This document shows, one piece after another, positions 34,347-42,490 of a DNA stretch of 64,000 nt. Every line of letters starts with the position of its first letter. Position 1 is the first letter of the stretch. Made by a program: the position numbers and the translations under genes. Source of the stretch: CAIQJJ01 sp049325275 (GTDB lineage: Bacteria; Chloroflexota; Anaerolineae; Anaerolineales; UBA4823); NCBI GenBank assembly GCA_049325275.1, contig JBMOLU010000082.1:1-64000 (forward strand). Reading direction: 5' to 3'. A model generated the notes under the pieces. It did no database searches. It worked only from the letters and a program-made list of their open reading frames with translations, and had not been told where the DNA came from.

Positions 34347-35950
34347 TTATGACTGGAAGAAAAATTACCGATAACTTAGATGCTTTGCTGGGTGTTTTAC
34401 CTCCCCACATTTGCGAACGGTTGAATGAAATCAACCACTCTGACGAACTACTCGAAGTAATTCTCGATCTGGGGCGTGTCCCCACCGCTCGCTACTTGAA
34501 TGGAGAAAAAGTATTGAGCGAGACCGAGATCACCATGGACGATCTGGCATATGTCGTCGAGCGAATTGGTGTTTTCGACGCCGATAATCGCGCCGGCATG
34601 GAGCGCACGTTGCACCGCATCTCGGCCATCCGCAACCGGCGTGGGCACATTGTCGGCCTCACCTGCCGTGTCGGCCGCGCCGTTTATGGGACAACCGACA
34701 TCATCCAGGACCTGATCGAAAGTGGCAAAAGCCTGTTGCTCCTGGGCCGCCCGGGCGTGGGTAAGACGACCATGTTGCGAGAATCGGCGCGTATTCTGGC
34801 CGAGTTGAAGCGCGTCGTCATCGTCGACACTTCCAACGAAATCGGTGGCGATGGCGATGTGCCGCACCCGGCGGTAGGACGCGCCCGCCGCATGCAAGTG
34901 GCCACACCTTCCCAGCAGCATGAAGTCATGATTGAAGCTGTCGAAAATCACAACCCAGAAGCCATCGTGATCGATGAAATCGGGCGTGAACTCGAGGCGC
35001 TGGCCGCGCGTACGATCGCCGAACGTGGCGTTCAGTTGATCGGCACCGCACACGGAAATTCGCTCGAGAACTTGCTGCTCAACCCCACGCTTTCCGATCT
35101 GGTCGGCGGCATCGAGTCCGTCACCCTTTCGGATGAAGAAGCCCGCCGCCGTGGCACGCAAAAAACCGTGCTCGAACGGCGTTCCCCACCCACTTTCGAC
35201 GTGTTGATCGAGATTCAGACCCGCGAACGTTTATCGATCCATCTCGACGTTGCCGCCGCGGTGGATGCCTTGCTGCGTGGGTATCCTCTCCCACCGGAAA
35301 TACGCGCCATCGACGAACACGGGGAAGTGCACATCGAGAAGGCTGCCCCGCCGCCGCGCACCGCCGCTGCCGGCCAGCCGCAGCAGGGCCTGTCACGCCG
35401 CTCCGGCGAGGCGCTGCGCCAGGCGGAGTCGCGCTTCGAGACGACGGAACACCAACAAACTGCATCGGGCGAAACCAGGCAGTATCCCACCGTCCGTGTT
35501 TATCCCTACGGCGTGGCGCGCAACCGATTGCAGCAGGCTGCCCGCCGCCTGGGCGTGCCGGTTGTCGTGGTCGACGAGCCTGGCAGTGCCGATGCGCTGG
35601 TCACGTTGCGCACCTACTACCGCAAGCGCCAGCAGCCGATCGTCGATGCGGAGCGTCGTGGCGTGCCGGTGTACGTTCTACGGGCCAACACGGTGGCCCA
35701 ACTACTGCAATTCTTGGGCGATCTGTTCAATTTGTCGACGGTTGAACCCGATGTATTCGATGATGCCCCGGTGCTGCAAGAGACGCAGGCGGCCATTCAG
35801 GCCGTGCTCAACGGCGAACGTTGGGTGGAACTTCCCCCGGCCTCTTCGTACGTGCGCCGCCTGCAACACCAACTCGCTCGCGAAGCGGAACTGACCTCCC
35901 ATTCCTATGGCAAAGAGCCGTATCGTCGAGTGAGAATTTTTCGAGAATAG
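34343..35950 (+). CDS. SpoIIIAA/Ycf45-like AAA ATPase with R3H domain
   Basis: The 535-residue protein has an N-terminal adaptor, a RecA/AAA-like ATPase core with Walker A GRPGVGKTTML and a Walker B ending in IVIDEIG, and DVPHPAVGRARRMQV between them. A variable Pro/Ala linker follows, then a conserved region with YPYGVARNRLQQA. It ends in an R3H domain with the RxxxH motif (RRLQHQLA) and a GKEPYRRV tail. R3H domains bind single-stranded nucleic acid. Relatives occur in cyanobacteria, plastids and Chloroflexi as well as in spore-formers (SpoIIIAA). The role is unknown. It overlaps the GNAT-like gene by 4 bases and precedes tmk. Confidence 0.85.
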   Translation: MIMTGRKITDNLDALLGVLPPHICERLNEINHSDELLEVILDLGRVPTARYLNGEKVLSETEITMDDLAYVVERIGVFDADNRAGMERTLHRISAIRNRRGHIVGLTCRVGRAVYGTTDIIQDLIESGKSLLLLGRPGVGKTTMLRESARILAELKRVVIVDTSNEIGGDGDVPHPAVGRARRMQVATPSQQHEVMIEAVENHNPEAIVIDEIGRELEALAARTIAERGVQLIGTAHGNSLENLLLNPTLSDLVGGIESVTLSDEEARRRGTQKTVLERRSPPTFDVLIEIQTRERLSIHLDVAAAVDALLRGYPLPPEIRAIDEHGEVHIEKAAPPPRTAAAGQPQQGLSRRSGEALRQAESRFETTEHQQTASGETRQYPTVRVYPYGVARNRLQQAARRLGVPVVVVDEPGSADALVTLRTYYRKRQQPIVDAERRGVPVYVLRANTVAQLLQFLGDLFNLSTVEPDVFDDAPVLQETQAAIQAVLNGERWVELPPASSYVRRLQHQLAREAELTSHSYGKEPYRRVRIFRE

Positions 35951-36020
35951 TGTTTCTTCATCTGTGAACCGGCGCCAACAAACGCACGCTGGTTTACGAA
36001 CCACCCGATTCCTTGTGCCC

Positions 36021-36647
36021 ATGTTCATTACCCTTGAAGGTCCCGAAGGCTCCGGTAAAACGACTCAAGCACCCTTGCTGGCCGAGTTTTTGCGCCAGCA
36101 AGGGTTTGACGTGTTAACCACCCGCGAACCAGGCGGGACGGAAATCGGCGATCAGATTCGCACCGTGCTGCACAGCCTGGGCAACACCAGTATGCATCCG
36201 CACACCGAAGCCTTGCTCTTTCAGGCTGCGCGCGCCCAACTTGTGGGCCAGGTCATTCGCCCGCATCTCGAACGCGGCGGTGTGGTGCTTTCCGATCGCT
36301 ATGCCGACTCAACCCTCGCTTACCAGGGCTATGGCCACGGGCTTTCGCTGGATACGTTGCACACAATCATCACCTTTGCTACGGGCGGCTTAAAACCAGA
36401 TTTGACCATCTTTTTGGATTTGGATGTGGCGGTAGGCCTGCAGCGCCGTATCCAAGGCGGCGGCGAGTGGAACCGGCTGGACGCCTATGCGCTCGAGTTC
36501 CATCGCCGCGTGCGCCAGGGATATCACCATCTGGCCGCCATGGAGCCGGACCGTTGGGTAACCGTAGATGCCTGCCAGCCATTCGAACGGGTACAGCACG
36601 ACTTATGCCGCGTCGTTCGTGAAAGGTTGATTAACCTTCCGGCCTAA
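36021..36647 (+). CDS. tmk: Thymidylate kinase
   Basis: The 208-residue product has the P-loop EGPEGSGKTTQ, the TTREPGGT segment, the DR-containing SDRYADSTLAYQG motif and FLDLDVAVGLQRR before the LID. It phosphorylates dTMP to dTDP for DNA synthesis. ATG 36021 begins MFITLEGPEGSGK as in the family; the longer frame from 35964 adds 19 unrelated residues. Its stop overlaps that of the convergent fmdB gene by 3 bases. Confidence 0.96.
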   Translation: MFITLEGPEGSGKTTQAPLLAEFLRQQGFDVLTTREPGGTEIGDQIRTVLHSLGNTSMHPHTEALLFQAARAQLVGQVIRPHLERGGVVLSDRYADSTLAYQGYGHGLSLDTLHTIITFATGGLKPDLTIFLDLDVAVGLQRRIQGGGEWNRLDAYALEFHRRVRQGYHHLAAMEPDRWVTVDACQPFERVQHDLCRVVRERLINLPA

Positions 36648-37060
36648 AAGCCCTCTTCCATGGCCCCCATGCCGCCGTCTCCGCCCATGCCTTCTGCCAG
36701 GTCGGGCATGGCGCTCTCGATTTCCTCGGGGCTTTGGCCCTTTTCGAGACGGTCTACCACCTCGTCAAACTCGGGCCCAATGTCGCCATCGGCTTCGCTG
36801 CCCATTTCGTCTTTCATTTTGCGCATCATGCGCCCAAGGGCGCGCGGATCGTTTTCCAGGCCGGCCAGATCGGATGGATCGGCAAAGTCATCTATGCGAC
36901 TCTCTTCTGAGCGGGCAATGCGGATGCGGCCGATGCGGCGTTGGATATTGGCGCTACCGCAGCGCGTGCACGTGACCACACGTGTACCATACTCGCTGTA
37001 CGTCATAAAAACTTCAAAACGGCGTTTGCAATCCAGGCAGTTGTACTGGTAAGTAGGCAT
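36644..37060 (-). CDS. FmdB-family zinc-ribbon protein
   Basis: The 138-residue protein starts MPTYQYNCLDCKRRFEVF and has a second CTRCG pair, the N-terminal zinc ribbon of the FmdB regulatory family. The rest is acidic, with many Met and Gly residues, and probably disordered near the end. Similar proteins are common and are often annotated as putative regulators without proof. ATG 37060 follows an AGGAG site. It diverges from gmk with 61 bases between and converges on tmk. Confidence 0.8.
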   Translation of the reverse strand: MPTYQYNCLDCKRRFEVFMTYSEYGTRVVTCTRCGSANIQRRIGRIRIARSEESRIDDFADPSDLAGLENDPRALGRMMRKMKDEMGSEADGDIGPEFDEVVDRLEKGQSPEEIESAMPDLAEGMGGDGGMGAMEEGF

Positions 37061-37121
37061 ATTTTCTACTCCTGAGGTTTGATACCTGCGTTCAAATTTT
37101 GACAGCGCAAGATTATAATCC

Positions 37122-37745
37122 ATGTCGTTTGAAAATCAACTTCCCCCCACGGTGCAACCACAACCATTGCTCATTGTCATTTCTGGCCTGTCGGGCGCAG
37201 GCAAAGATACCGTCGTGCGTGCCTTGCACGCACGCGGATTCCCCATCCACTTTGTCGTCACGGCCACCAGCCGCGAGCGCCGGCAGGATGAAGTGGACGG
37301 CCGCGACTATCTCTTTGTCAGCAAGCAGGCCTTCGAGCAGATGGTTGCCGAAGATGAACTGCTGGAGTATGCCTTGGTTTACGGACAGTACAAGGGCGTT
37401 CCGAAGGAACAGGTACGCCAGGCTCTGGCCAGTGGGAAGGACGTCATCATGCGCCTCGACGTCCAGGGTGCTGCTTCCATTCGCAAACAGTGCCCCGGTG
37501 CCGTGCTGGTTTTTTTGGCCGTGAGTGAAGAAACTTTGCTACAGCGCCTGAAAGACCGCCGTACGGAGAGCGAAGAACAGTTGCAACTTCGTTTGAAGAC
37601 CGCTCGCGAAGAACTCAACTGCATTCACGAATTCGATTATCTGGTTGCCAACGAAAACGGCGATCTCGATGAAACGGTGAATACCATCGAGGCAATCATC
37701 CGTGCCGAGCATCATCGCGTGATGCCGCGACGGGTAACCTTATAA
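37122..37745 (+). CDS. gmk: Guanylate kinase
   Basis: The 207-residue product has the P-loop GLSGAGKDT, TATSRERRQDEVDGRDYLFV for GMP binding, and IMRLDVQGAASIR. It phosphorylates GMP to GDP. Compared with usual guanylate kinases it has about 14 extra residues before PLLIVISG. No ribosome site precedes ATG 37122, and a TATAAT lies only 2 bases upstream, so a downstream GTG (37149) or TTG (37167) start, possibly leaderless, is a fair alternative. Confidence 0.93.
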   Translation: MSFENQLPPTVQPQPLLIVISGLSGAGKDTVVRALHARGFPIHFVVTATSRERRQDEVDGRDYLFVSKQAFEQMVAEDELLEYALVYGQYKGVPKEQVRQALASGKDVIMRLDVQGAASIRKQCPGAVLVFLAVSEETLLQRLKDRRTESEEQLQLRLKTAREELNCIHEFDYLVANENGDLDETVNTIEAIIRAEHHRVMPRRVTL

Positions 37746-37757
37746 GGACCCCATGAA

Positions 37758-38531
37758 ATGTATCAAAGTTACGAGCCAAACGATGGCTATTCTTCCGTAC
37801 AGGTGCCCCCTCCGCCACAGCCAGTGACGGTGCAGGGCCTTGAGCGCCAGCCTTGGGTGACCTACGGGTTGCTGGCCGTGACCATCCTGGTTTATATTGC
37901 TCAACTGGCGCTGACGGTGGATGGGTATCCGCTGTTGGTGTTGTGGGGGGCAAAAATCAACGAAGCGATTGTCGATGGGCAGTTTTGGCGCTTGCTTACG
38001 CCAATGTTTTTGCACGGTTCGATGATGCATATTGCCTTCAACATGTACGCGCTGTATGCTTTGGGGAAGGTGATCGAGCCGGCCTATGGCCATGGGCGTT
38101 TTCTGGTGTTGTACATCCTGGCCGGCTTTACTGGCAATGTACTTTCTTTTATCATGACGCCGGGGGTTTCGGTCGGTGCCTCGACGGCGGTTTTTGGTTT
38201 GTTGGCTGCCGAAGGCATCTTTTGGTACCAGAACCGCAAGTTGTTCGGTGCTACAGCCCAAAGCGTGCTGTCCAACCTCGTCGTCGTGGCGATTGGGAAC
38301 CTGGTGCTCGGCTTTGCTGTACCGAATATCGATAACTGGGGGCATATTGGCGGCTTGATCGGCGGCCTGCTGTTCGCCTGGTTTGCTGGTCCACACCTGG
38401 CGCTGGAAGGGATCGTTCCGTTGCTGCGTATCGTGGACCGGCGCGATCGGCGCCTGACGTGGTTGGTGGCGGCCATGATCGGTGCATTCTTTGCTGCGCT
38501 GGTATACGTGACCATGATGGTGCGTTCTTAA
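37758..38531 (+). CDS. Rhomboid family intramembrane serine protease
   Basis: The 257-residue protein has six predicted membrane helices with the rhomboid features. These are WRLLTPMFLHGSMMHIAFNM in TM2 and its loop, the catalytic Ser in GASTAVFGLL (TM4) and the catalytic His in NWGHIGGLIGG (TM6). An extra C-terminal helix lies near residues 230-250. Rhomboids cleave membrane helices within the bilayer. The N-terminal 30 residues are Pro-rich and cytoplasmic. The gene follows gmk by 12 bases and ends in a strong hairpin. Confidence 0.93.
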   Translation: MYQSYEPNDGYSSVQVPPPPQPVTVQGLERQPWVTYGLLAVTILVYIAQLALTVDGYPLLVLWGAKINEAIVDGQFWRLLTPMFLHGSMMHIAFNMYALYALGKVIEPAYGHGRFLVLYILAGFTGNVLSFIMTPGVSVGASTAVFGLLAAEGIFWYQNRKLFGATAQSVLSNLVVVAIGNLVLGFAVPNIDNWGHIGGLIGGLLFAWFAGPHLALEGIVPLLRIVDRRDRRLTWLVAAMIGAFFAALVYVTMMVRS

Positions 38532-38533
38532 AG

Positions 38534-38565
38534 CACACCGGGGCAGCAAGCGCTGCCCCGGTGTG
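38534..38565. terminator. Terminator between rhomboid and the 38.6 kb gene
   Basis: A 14-bp GC-rich stem (38534-38547 with 38552-38565) with a 4-base loop starts 3 bases past the rhomboid stop and lies between converging genes. It can serve both strands; T content after the stem is modest. Confidence 0.75.
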
Positions 38566-38599
38566 TTATGTGCTCTTTTGCAAGACGCTTGTGTGGGCG

Positions 38600-38962
38600 T
38601 TATTCTGGATTCAGACCATCGTCGTCGCCATCTTCGTAGCCAAGCTCTAGTTCGATCTCCTCGCTCATCCTCACCCAGAGCAGGAGCATATCTCCCTCTG
38701 GGGTGTTGACATTGCGCGCGGCAACGATCGGCACTTCGCTGATCAGCCCGTCCGACTGGCGGTATTCCAGGTGCATGGGGCCATGTTTACGCCACGAACG
38801 GTTGCAGCGTTCGACCAGGGCCTGCCCATTAAAGGTCCGCAGACGCGTCATGGCCAGCTGCGCCGGATGAGCGCTTTCGCTCACGCCCAACAGCCAGCCA
38901 TCTTGAACGGTTTCGAACGTTGGCGGTGGGCCTTCGATAATGGTAATTGTTCTTTCTTCCAT
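38600..38962 (-). CDS. Conserved-looking small protein of unknown function
   Basis: The 120-residue protein begins MEERTITIIEGPPPTFE, contains a central CNRSWRKHGPMHLEYR segment and ends in a very acidic tail (GYEDGDDDG). Predicted secondary structure is mixed alpha/beta; no motifs are recognised. I placed the start at ATG 38962 because the alternative at 38989 has no better ribosome site. It lies downstream of groEL on the same strand but beyond the groEL terminator, so it probably has its own promoter. Confidence 0.55.
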   Translation of the reverse strand: MEERTITIIEGPPPTFETVQDGWLLGVSESAHPAQLAMTRLRTFNGQALVERCNRSWRKHGPMHLEYRQSDGLISEVPIVAARNVNTPEGDMLLLWVRMSEEIELELGYEDGDDDGLNPE

Positions 38963-39022
38963 AGACCTGTTTGTTGCTCCAACGGGCAATCATACCATGA
39001 ATTATTCTTCCGTATATTATCC

Positions 39023-39058
39023 AAAAAACAGCCCTGAACCTTGCGGCCAGGGCTGTTT
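39023..39058 (-). terminator. groESL terminator
   Basis: On the minus strand an 11-bp stem (AAACAGCCCTG with CAGGGCTGTTT) ends in TTTTTT, a classic intrinsic terminator 29 bases after the groEL stop. Confidence 0.88.
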
Positions 39059-39086
39059 GCGTTTCTTGACGGGAAGCGGTTGAGGC

Positions 39087-40724
39087 TTAGTAATCCATGC
39101 CGCCGGGGGGCATCGGGGCCGGTTTTTCCTTCTCGGGCACGTCGGTGATCAGCGCCTCGGTTGTCAGGATCATGGCGGCGATGGAAGCAGCGTTTTCGAG
39201 GGCCCCGCGGGTTACCTTGGCGGGATCGATGACGCCATCTTTCACCATGTCCACGTAACCGCCGGAGATTACGTTGAAGCCGATGTTGATGTTTTTCTTG
39301 CTCTTCTGTTCACGGCGAACGCCTTCCAAGATCACAGAGCCGTCTTCGCCGGCATTTTCAGAAATCTTGCGAATGGGGATCTCGAGCGCCTTGCGGACGA
39401 TGTTGACACCGATCTGGGCGTCTTCGTTGTCCATCTTGACGCCATCCAAGGCGCTGACGGCGTTGACGAGGGCTACGCCACCACCGGGCACGATGCCTTC
39501 TTCGACTGCGGCGCGGGTTGCCGAAAGGGCATCTTCCACGCGGTGTTTCTTTTCCTTAAGCTCAGTTTCGGTCGCAGCACCGACACGGATGATGGCAACG
39601 CCACCGGAGAGCTTGGCCAGGCGTTCTTGCAGCTTCTCTTTGTCGTAGTCGCTGGTGCTCTTATCGATCTCGACGCGGATTTGATCGATGCGGCCCTTGA
39701 TCTGCGACGCATCACCGGCGCCACCCACGATGGTGGTATCGTCTTTGGTGACCACGATCTTCTCGGCGCGGCCGAGGTCGGCGACCGTGACGCTTTCCAG
39801 TTTGCGGCCGGTCTCTTCCGAAATGACCTGCCCACCGGTCAGGATGGCAATGTCTTGCAGCATGGCCTTGCGGCGATCGCCAAAACCGGGTGCCTTGACG
39901 GCGACGACGTTGAGCATGCCGCGCAGCTTGTTGAGTACAAGCGTTGCCAGGGCTTCACCGTCGATGTCTTCGGCGATGATGACCAGTTCGCGTTTCCCGA
40001 TCTGGACCAGTTTTTCGAGAATGGGAACGATATCCTGAGCGGCAGAGATTTTCTTTTCATTAATCAGCAGATAGGCATCGCTGATGCTGGCTTCCATGTG
40101 TTCGGCATCGGTGACGAAATAGGGCGAAATGTAGCCACGATCGAACTGCATCCCCTCGACGTACTCGGTTTCGAATTGCAGCCCTTTAGATTCTTCCACG
40201 GTGATTACGCCATCTTTGCCGACTTTGTCCATGACCTCGGCGATCAACTCACCGATTTCGCGATCCTGGGCGGAAATCGAGGCGACGTTGGCGATTTCTT
40301 CTTTGGTGGTGATTTCAATGGCCTGGGCGCGAATTTTGTCGGCCACGGCCTGGGTGGCGGCTTCGATGCCACGCTTGAGCAGCATCGGATTGGCGCCTGC
40401 GGCCAGATTCTTCATGCCTTCGATGACGATCGAGTGGGCCAACAGGGTCGAGGTAGTGGTGCCGTCGCCGGCGATATCGTTGGTCTTGGTCGCAGCTTCT
40501 TTCAGCAGTTGGGCGCCCATGTTTTCGAAGGGGTCTTCCAACTCGATTTCTTTTGCCACGGTAACGCCATCGTGCGTGATGGTCGGGGAGCCAAATTTCT
40601 TGTCCAGGGCAACGTTACGGCCCTTGGGCCCGAGCGTGGTGACCACTGCGGTGGCCAGAATTTCCATACCTTTGCTCAGCTTGCGGCGAGCTTCTTCAGA
40701 AAAAACCAATTGCTTGGCTGCCAT
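39087..40724 (-). CDS. groEL: Chaperonin GroEL
   Basis: The 545-residue product is a full-length Hsp60 with AKQLVFSEEARRKLSKGM at the N-terminus, the nucleotide-binding AGDGTTTSTLLA and the GGM-type tail shortened to PMPPGGMDY. It folds proteins inside a double ring capped by GroES. ATG 40724 follows AGGAG at good spacing. It is the second gene after groES, 95 bases downstream, and shares its CIRCE-controlled promoter. Confidence 0.98.
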   Translation of the reverse strand: MAAKQLVFSEEARRKLSKGMEILATAVVTTLGPKGRNVALDKKFGSPTITHDGVTVAKEIELEDPFENMGAQLLKEAATKTNDIAGDGTTTSTLLAHSIVIEGMKNLAAGANPMLLKRGIEAATQAVADKIRAQAIEITTKEEIANVASISAQDREIGELIAEVMDKVGKDGVITVEESKGLQFETEYVEGMQFDRGYISPYFVTDAEHMEASISDAYLLINEKKISAAQDIVPILEKLVQIGKRELVIIAEDIDGEALATLVLNKLRGMLNVVAVKAPGFGDRRKAMLQDIAILTGGQVISEETGRKLESVTVADLGRAEKIVVTKDDTTIVGGAGDASQIKGRIDQIRVEIDKSTSDYDKEKLQERLAKLSGGVAIIRVGAATETELKEKKHRVEDALSATRAAVEEGIVPGGGVALVNAVSALDGVKMDNEDAQIGVNIVRKALEIPIRKISENAGEDGSVILEGVRREQKSKKNINIGFNVISGGYVDMVKDGVIDPAKVTRGALENAASIAAMILTTEALITDVPEKEKPAPMPPGGMDY

Positions 40725-40819
40725 AGCTTACTTACTCCTTCGTGTTCTTTTTTTCTTTAAGATAAGGCGGGTGCTTTACGACGAGTGCCCAGGCACTCGC
40801 CCGATTCGGCTTTGAATGA

Positions 40820-41116
40820 TTAGTCTTCCAAAATAGCGAGCAGATCGCTTTCGCGCAGGATCAGCAGTTTCTTGCCATCCAGCTTGAACTCTGTACCGGC
40901 GTACTTGGCAAACAAAACGGAATCGCCTTCTTTGACATCCATGGGGATGCGCTTTCCATCTTCGTCACGATCGCCAGGGCCAGCCGCAATGACGGTGCCT
41001 TTTTGGGGCTTTTCTTTAGCGGTTTCGGGTAGGACGATGCCCAGGGCGGTTACTTCTTCCGCTTCTGCGGGTTCAACCACCACACGGTTGCCGAGGGGTT
41101 TGAGTTTCAAAGACAT
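40820..41116 (-). CDS. groES: Co-chaperonin GroES
   Basis: The 98-residue product has the complete GroES fold, with LKPLGNRVVVEPAEAEEVTA at the N-terminus, the mobile loop region TALGIVLPETAKEKPQ and GDSVLFAKYAGTEFKLDGK. It caps the GroEL ring. Its ATG follows an AGGAGG site. The promoter and CIRCE operator lie 45-115 bases upstream. Confidence 0.98.
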   Translation of the reverse strand: MSLKLKPLGNRVVVEPAEAEEVTALGIVLPETAKEKPQKGTVIAAGPGDRDEDGKRIPMDVKEGDSVLFAKYAGTEFKLDGKKLLILRESDLLAILED

Positions 41117-41162
41117 TTGGACCTCCTGAAAGGATTATAGAATTTGCAAGACTTGCCGTCTT

Positions 41163-41189
41163 TTAGCACTCTTGGTTCGTGAGTGCTAA
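41163..41189. promoter_or_regulatory. CIRCE element (HrcA operator) of groESL
   Basis: TTAGCACTC-N9-GAGTGCTAA is a perfect match to the CIRCE consensus. It lies just downstream of the -10 box, so HrcA bound here would block transcription at normal temperature. No hrcA gene is in the window. Confidence 0.97.
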
Positions 41190-41200
41190 ACAACAGCCGA

Positions 41201-41229
41201 ATAATACACGCGTTTAAGATGCAAGTCAA
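41201..41229 (-). promoter_or_regulatory. groESL promoter
   Basis: On the minus strand TTGACT (41224-41229) and TATTAT (41201-41206) are separated by 17 bases. The start would fall near 41194, directly next to the CIRCE element. Confidence 0.85.
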
Positions 41230-41327
41230 GGGTGGGTCGTAAACTCTTATAGAAATCTTATGTCTGTTGCGAAGCGATGTGGTGTAATAATGCTGTGTGT
41301 CGAGCCGAGTTGTACCCGTTTGGGGCA

Positions 41328-41355
41328 TTGGAGATTGCCCGCTGTGATGTATAAT
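41328..41355 (+). promoter_or_regulatory. Candidate promoter of the sigma-factor gene
   Basis: TTGGAG (41328-41333) and TATAAT (41350-41355) are 16 bases apart. The implied leader to GTG 41532 is about 170 bases and includes a hairpin-type element with the GGAAGAGCC signature (41451-41499). Apart from these, the gap 41230-41531 shows nothing. Confidence 0.5.
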
Positions 41356-41531
41356 CCATGGGCCGTAAAAAATGAACCAAATGGAAAGCTTCTGAGTAAT
41401 AAAGAGTGAGTTGGTATGCGAGGAAGAAGAACCTGTCAACCCCTTCTGACGCTCTCCTTTTTAGCGGGATGGGAATGTTGCCCCGCAGGCGGAAGAGCCG
41501 TTTGCTGGCAGGCGCTAAAGGTTGATCGATC

Positions 41532-42113
41532 GTGAAGGATGTAGCAGATCGAGATTTGATTGTTCGGTTGCAAAGTGCAGAGCTATCCGCGCTGGGTGTC
41601 TTGTATGACCGCCACCGGCAGATGGTTTATCGTACCGCGCTGGCGATCACCGGAGATGTGGAAGCGGCGGCCGATCTACTCCAAGATGTGTTTTTGCGCC
41701 TGTATCGCTTTATCGACCGCGTCGATGCGCAGCTTCCGCTCGAACCGTGGCTCTACCGTATGACGGTAAACCTGGCTTACACCTGGGTGAGGCGCCAAAA
41801 CCGTTGGCTGCGACCCTTCGAAGGTTTTGCCGAGTGGTTTGCCGGAAACCGTAAGAATGCGCCGCTTCAGCCGGCTGAGTGGACAGACGTCACCGGCCAG
41901 TTACAGCAGGCCCTGGCGAAGCTTTCGGTAAACCAGCGGGTTGTGGTGGTGCTCTATTATGTAAACGATCTCTCTGTGCAGGAAATTGCCGAGATTTTGG
42001 ATGTGCCCATCGGAACGGTAAAGTCCCGTTTGCACTATGGGCGGCAGGCGTTGAAAGAGGCGCTCGAACAGCAAAGCCAGCGATTTCTGGATGTGCAGTA
42101 TGAATTTACATAG
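41532..42113 (+). CDS. ECF-type RNA polymerase sigma factor
   Basis: The 193-residue protein has region 2 (GDVEAAADLLQDVFLRLYRF, -10 recognition) and region 4 (LSVQEIAEILDVPIGTVKSRLHYGR, -35 recognition helix-turn-helix) with the spacing of ECF sigma factors. Its start is GTG 41532. ECF sigmas are usually held by an anti-sigma factor encoded next door; the small downstream gene is in that position but has no recognised anti-sigma motif. It precedes the solute-binding protein and transporter genes and may control them, which is inference. Confidence 0.92.
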   Translation: MKDVADRDLIVRLQSAELSALGVLYDRHRQMVYRTALAITGDVEAAADLLQDVFLRLYRFIDRVDAQLPLEPWLYRMTVNLAYTWVRRQNRWLRPFEGFAEWFAGNRKNAPLQPAEWTDVTGQLQQALAKLSVNQRVVVVLYYVNDLSVQEIAEILDVPIGTVKSRLHYGRQALKEALEQQSQRFLDVQYEFT

Positions 42114-42190
42114 CGCGAACGGGTAGTTGCCTGAGTTTTGGTAGCCAGAACGGGCGCTTTGCAGTTTCCCCGTTTCTCGGGCATGATCGA

Positions 42191-42481
42191 ATGAATTGTG
42201 GTGTGCAAATGGAACACTTTGACCAATACTTGTCACGAACCTTGAAGAGAGGTTTGTCGTCTTTCCAGCCGCCGTCAGATGGGCGGGCGCGCCTGCTTTC
42301 GCAGGCCATGCAAATCTCCAGGCAAAGAGTGTACCCCTGGCGGATCTTCTCCCCAAAGGTTTCCGGAGATTTGTATCGCATTCATGTCAATCGGGCCGTT
42401 TGCTGGTCCGAGCATCTGGACTGCCTCATGGCATCCTGTTCTCTAGAGTTGAGCATCTCTCAGCAGCGCCTGGTCAGTTGA
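42191..42481 (+). CDS. Small protein downstream of the sigma factor
   Basis: The 96-residue frame (or 90 residues from ATG 42209) begins MNCGVQMEHFDQYLSRTLKRG and contains a basic helical stretch with QPPSDGRARLLSQAM. No membrane segment or zinc motif of known anti-sigma factors is seen. It sits in the usual anti-sigma position 77 bases after the sigma gene and ends 9 bases before the lipoprotein gene. It may be a soluble anti-sigma factor or a truncated one. Evidence is position and open frame only. Confidence 0.5.
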   Translation: MNCGVQMEHFDQYLSRTLKRGLSSFQPPSDGRARLLSQAMQISRQRVYPWRIFSPKVSGDLYRIHVNRAVCWSEHLDCLMASCSLELSISQQRLVS

Positions 42482-42490
42482 ACTTTAACA

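Noticed and set aside
39543..40760. 405-codon open frame antisense to groEL
   Set aside because: It mirrors groEL codon structure, has no ribosome site and no recognisable protein features; it is a shadow of a GC-rich gene.
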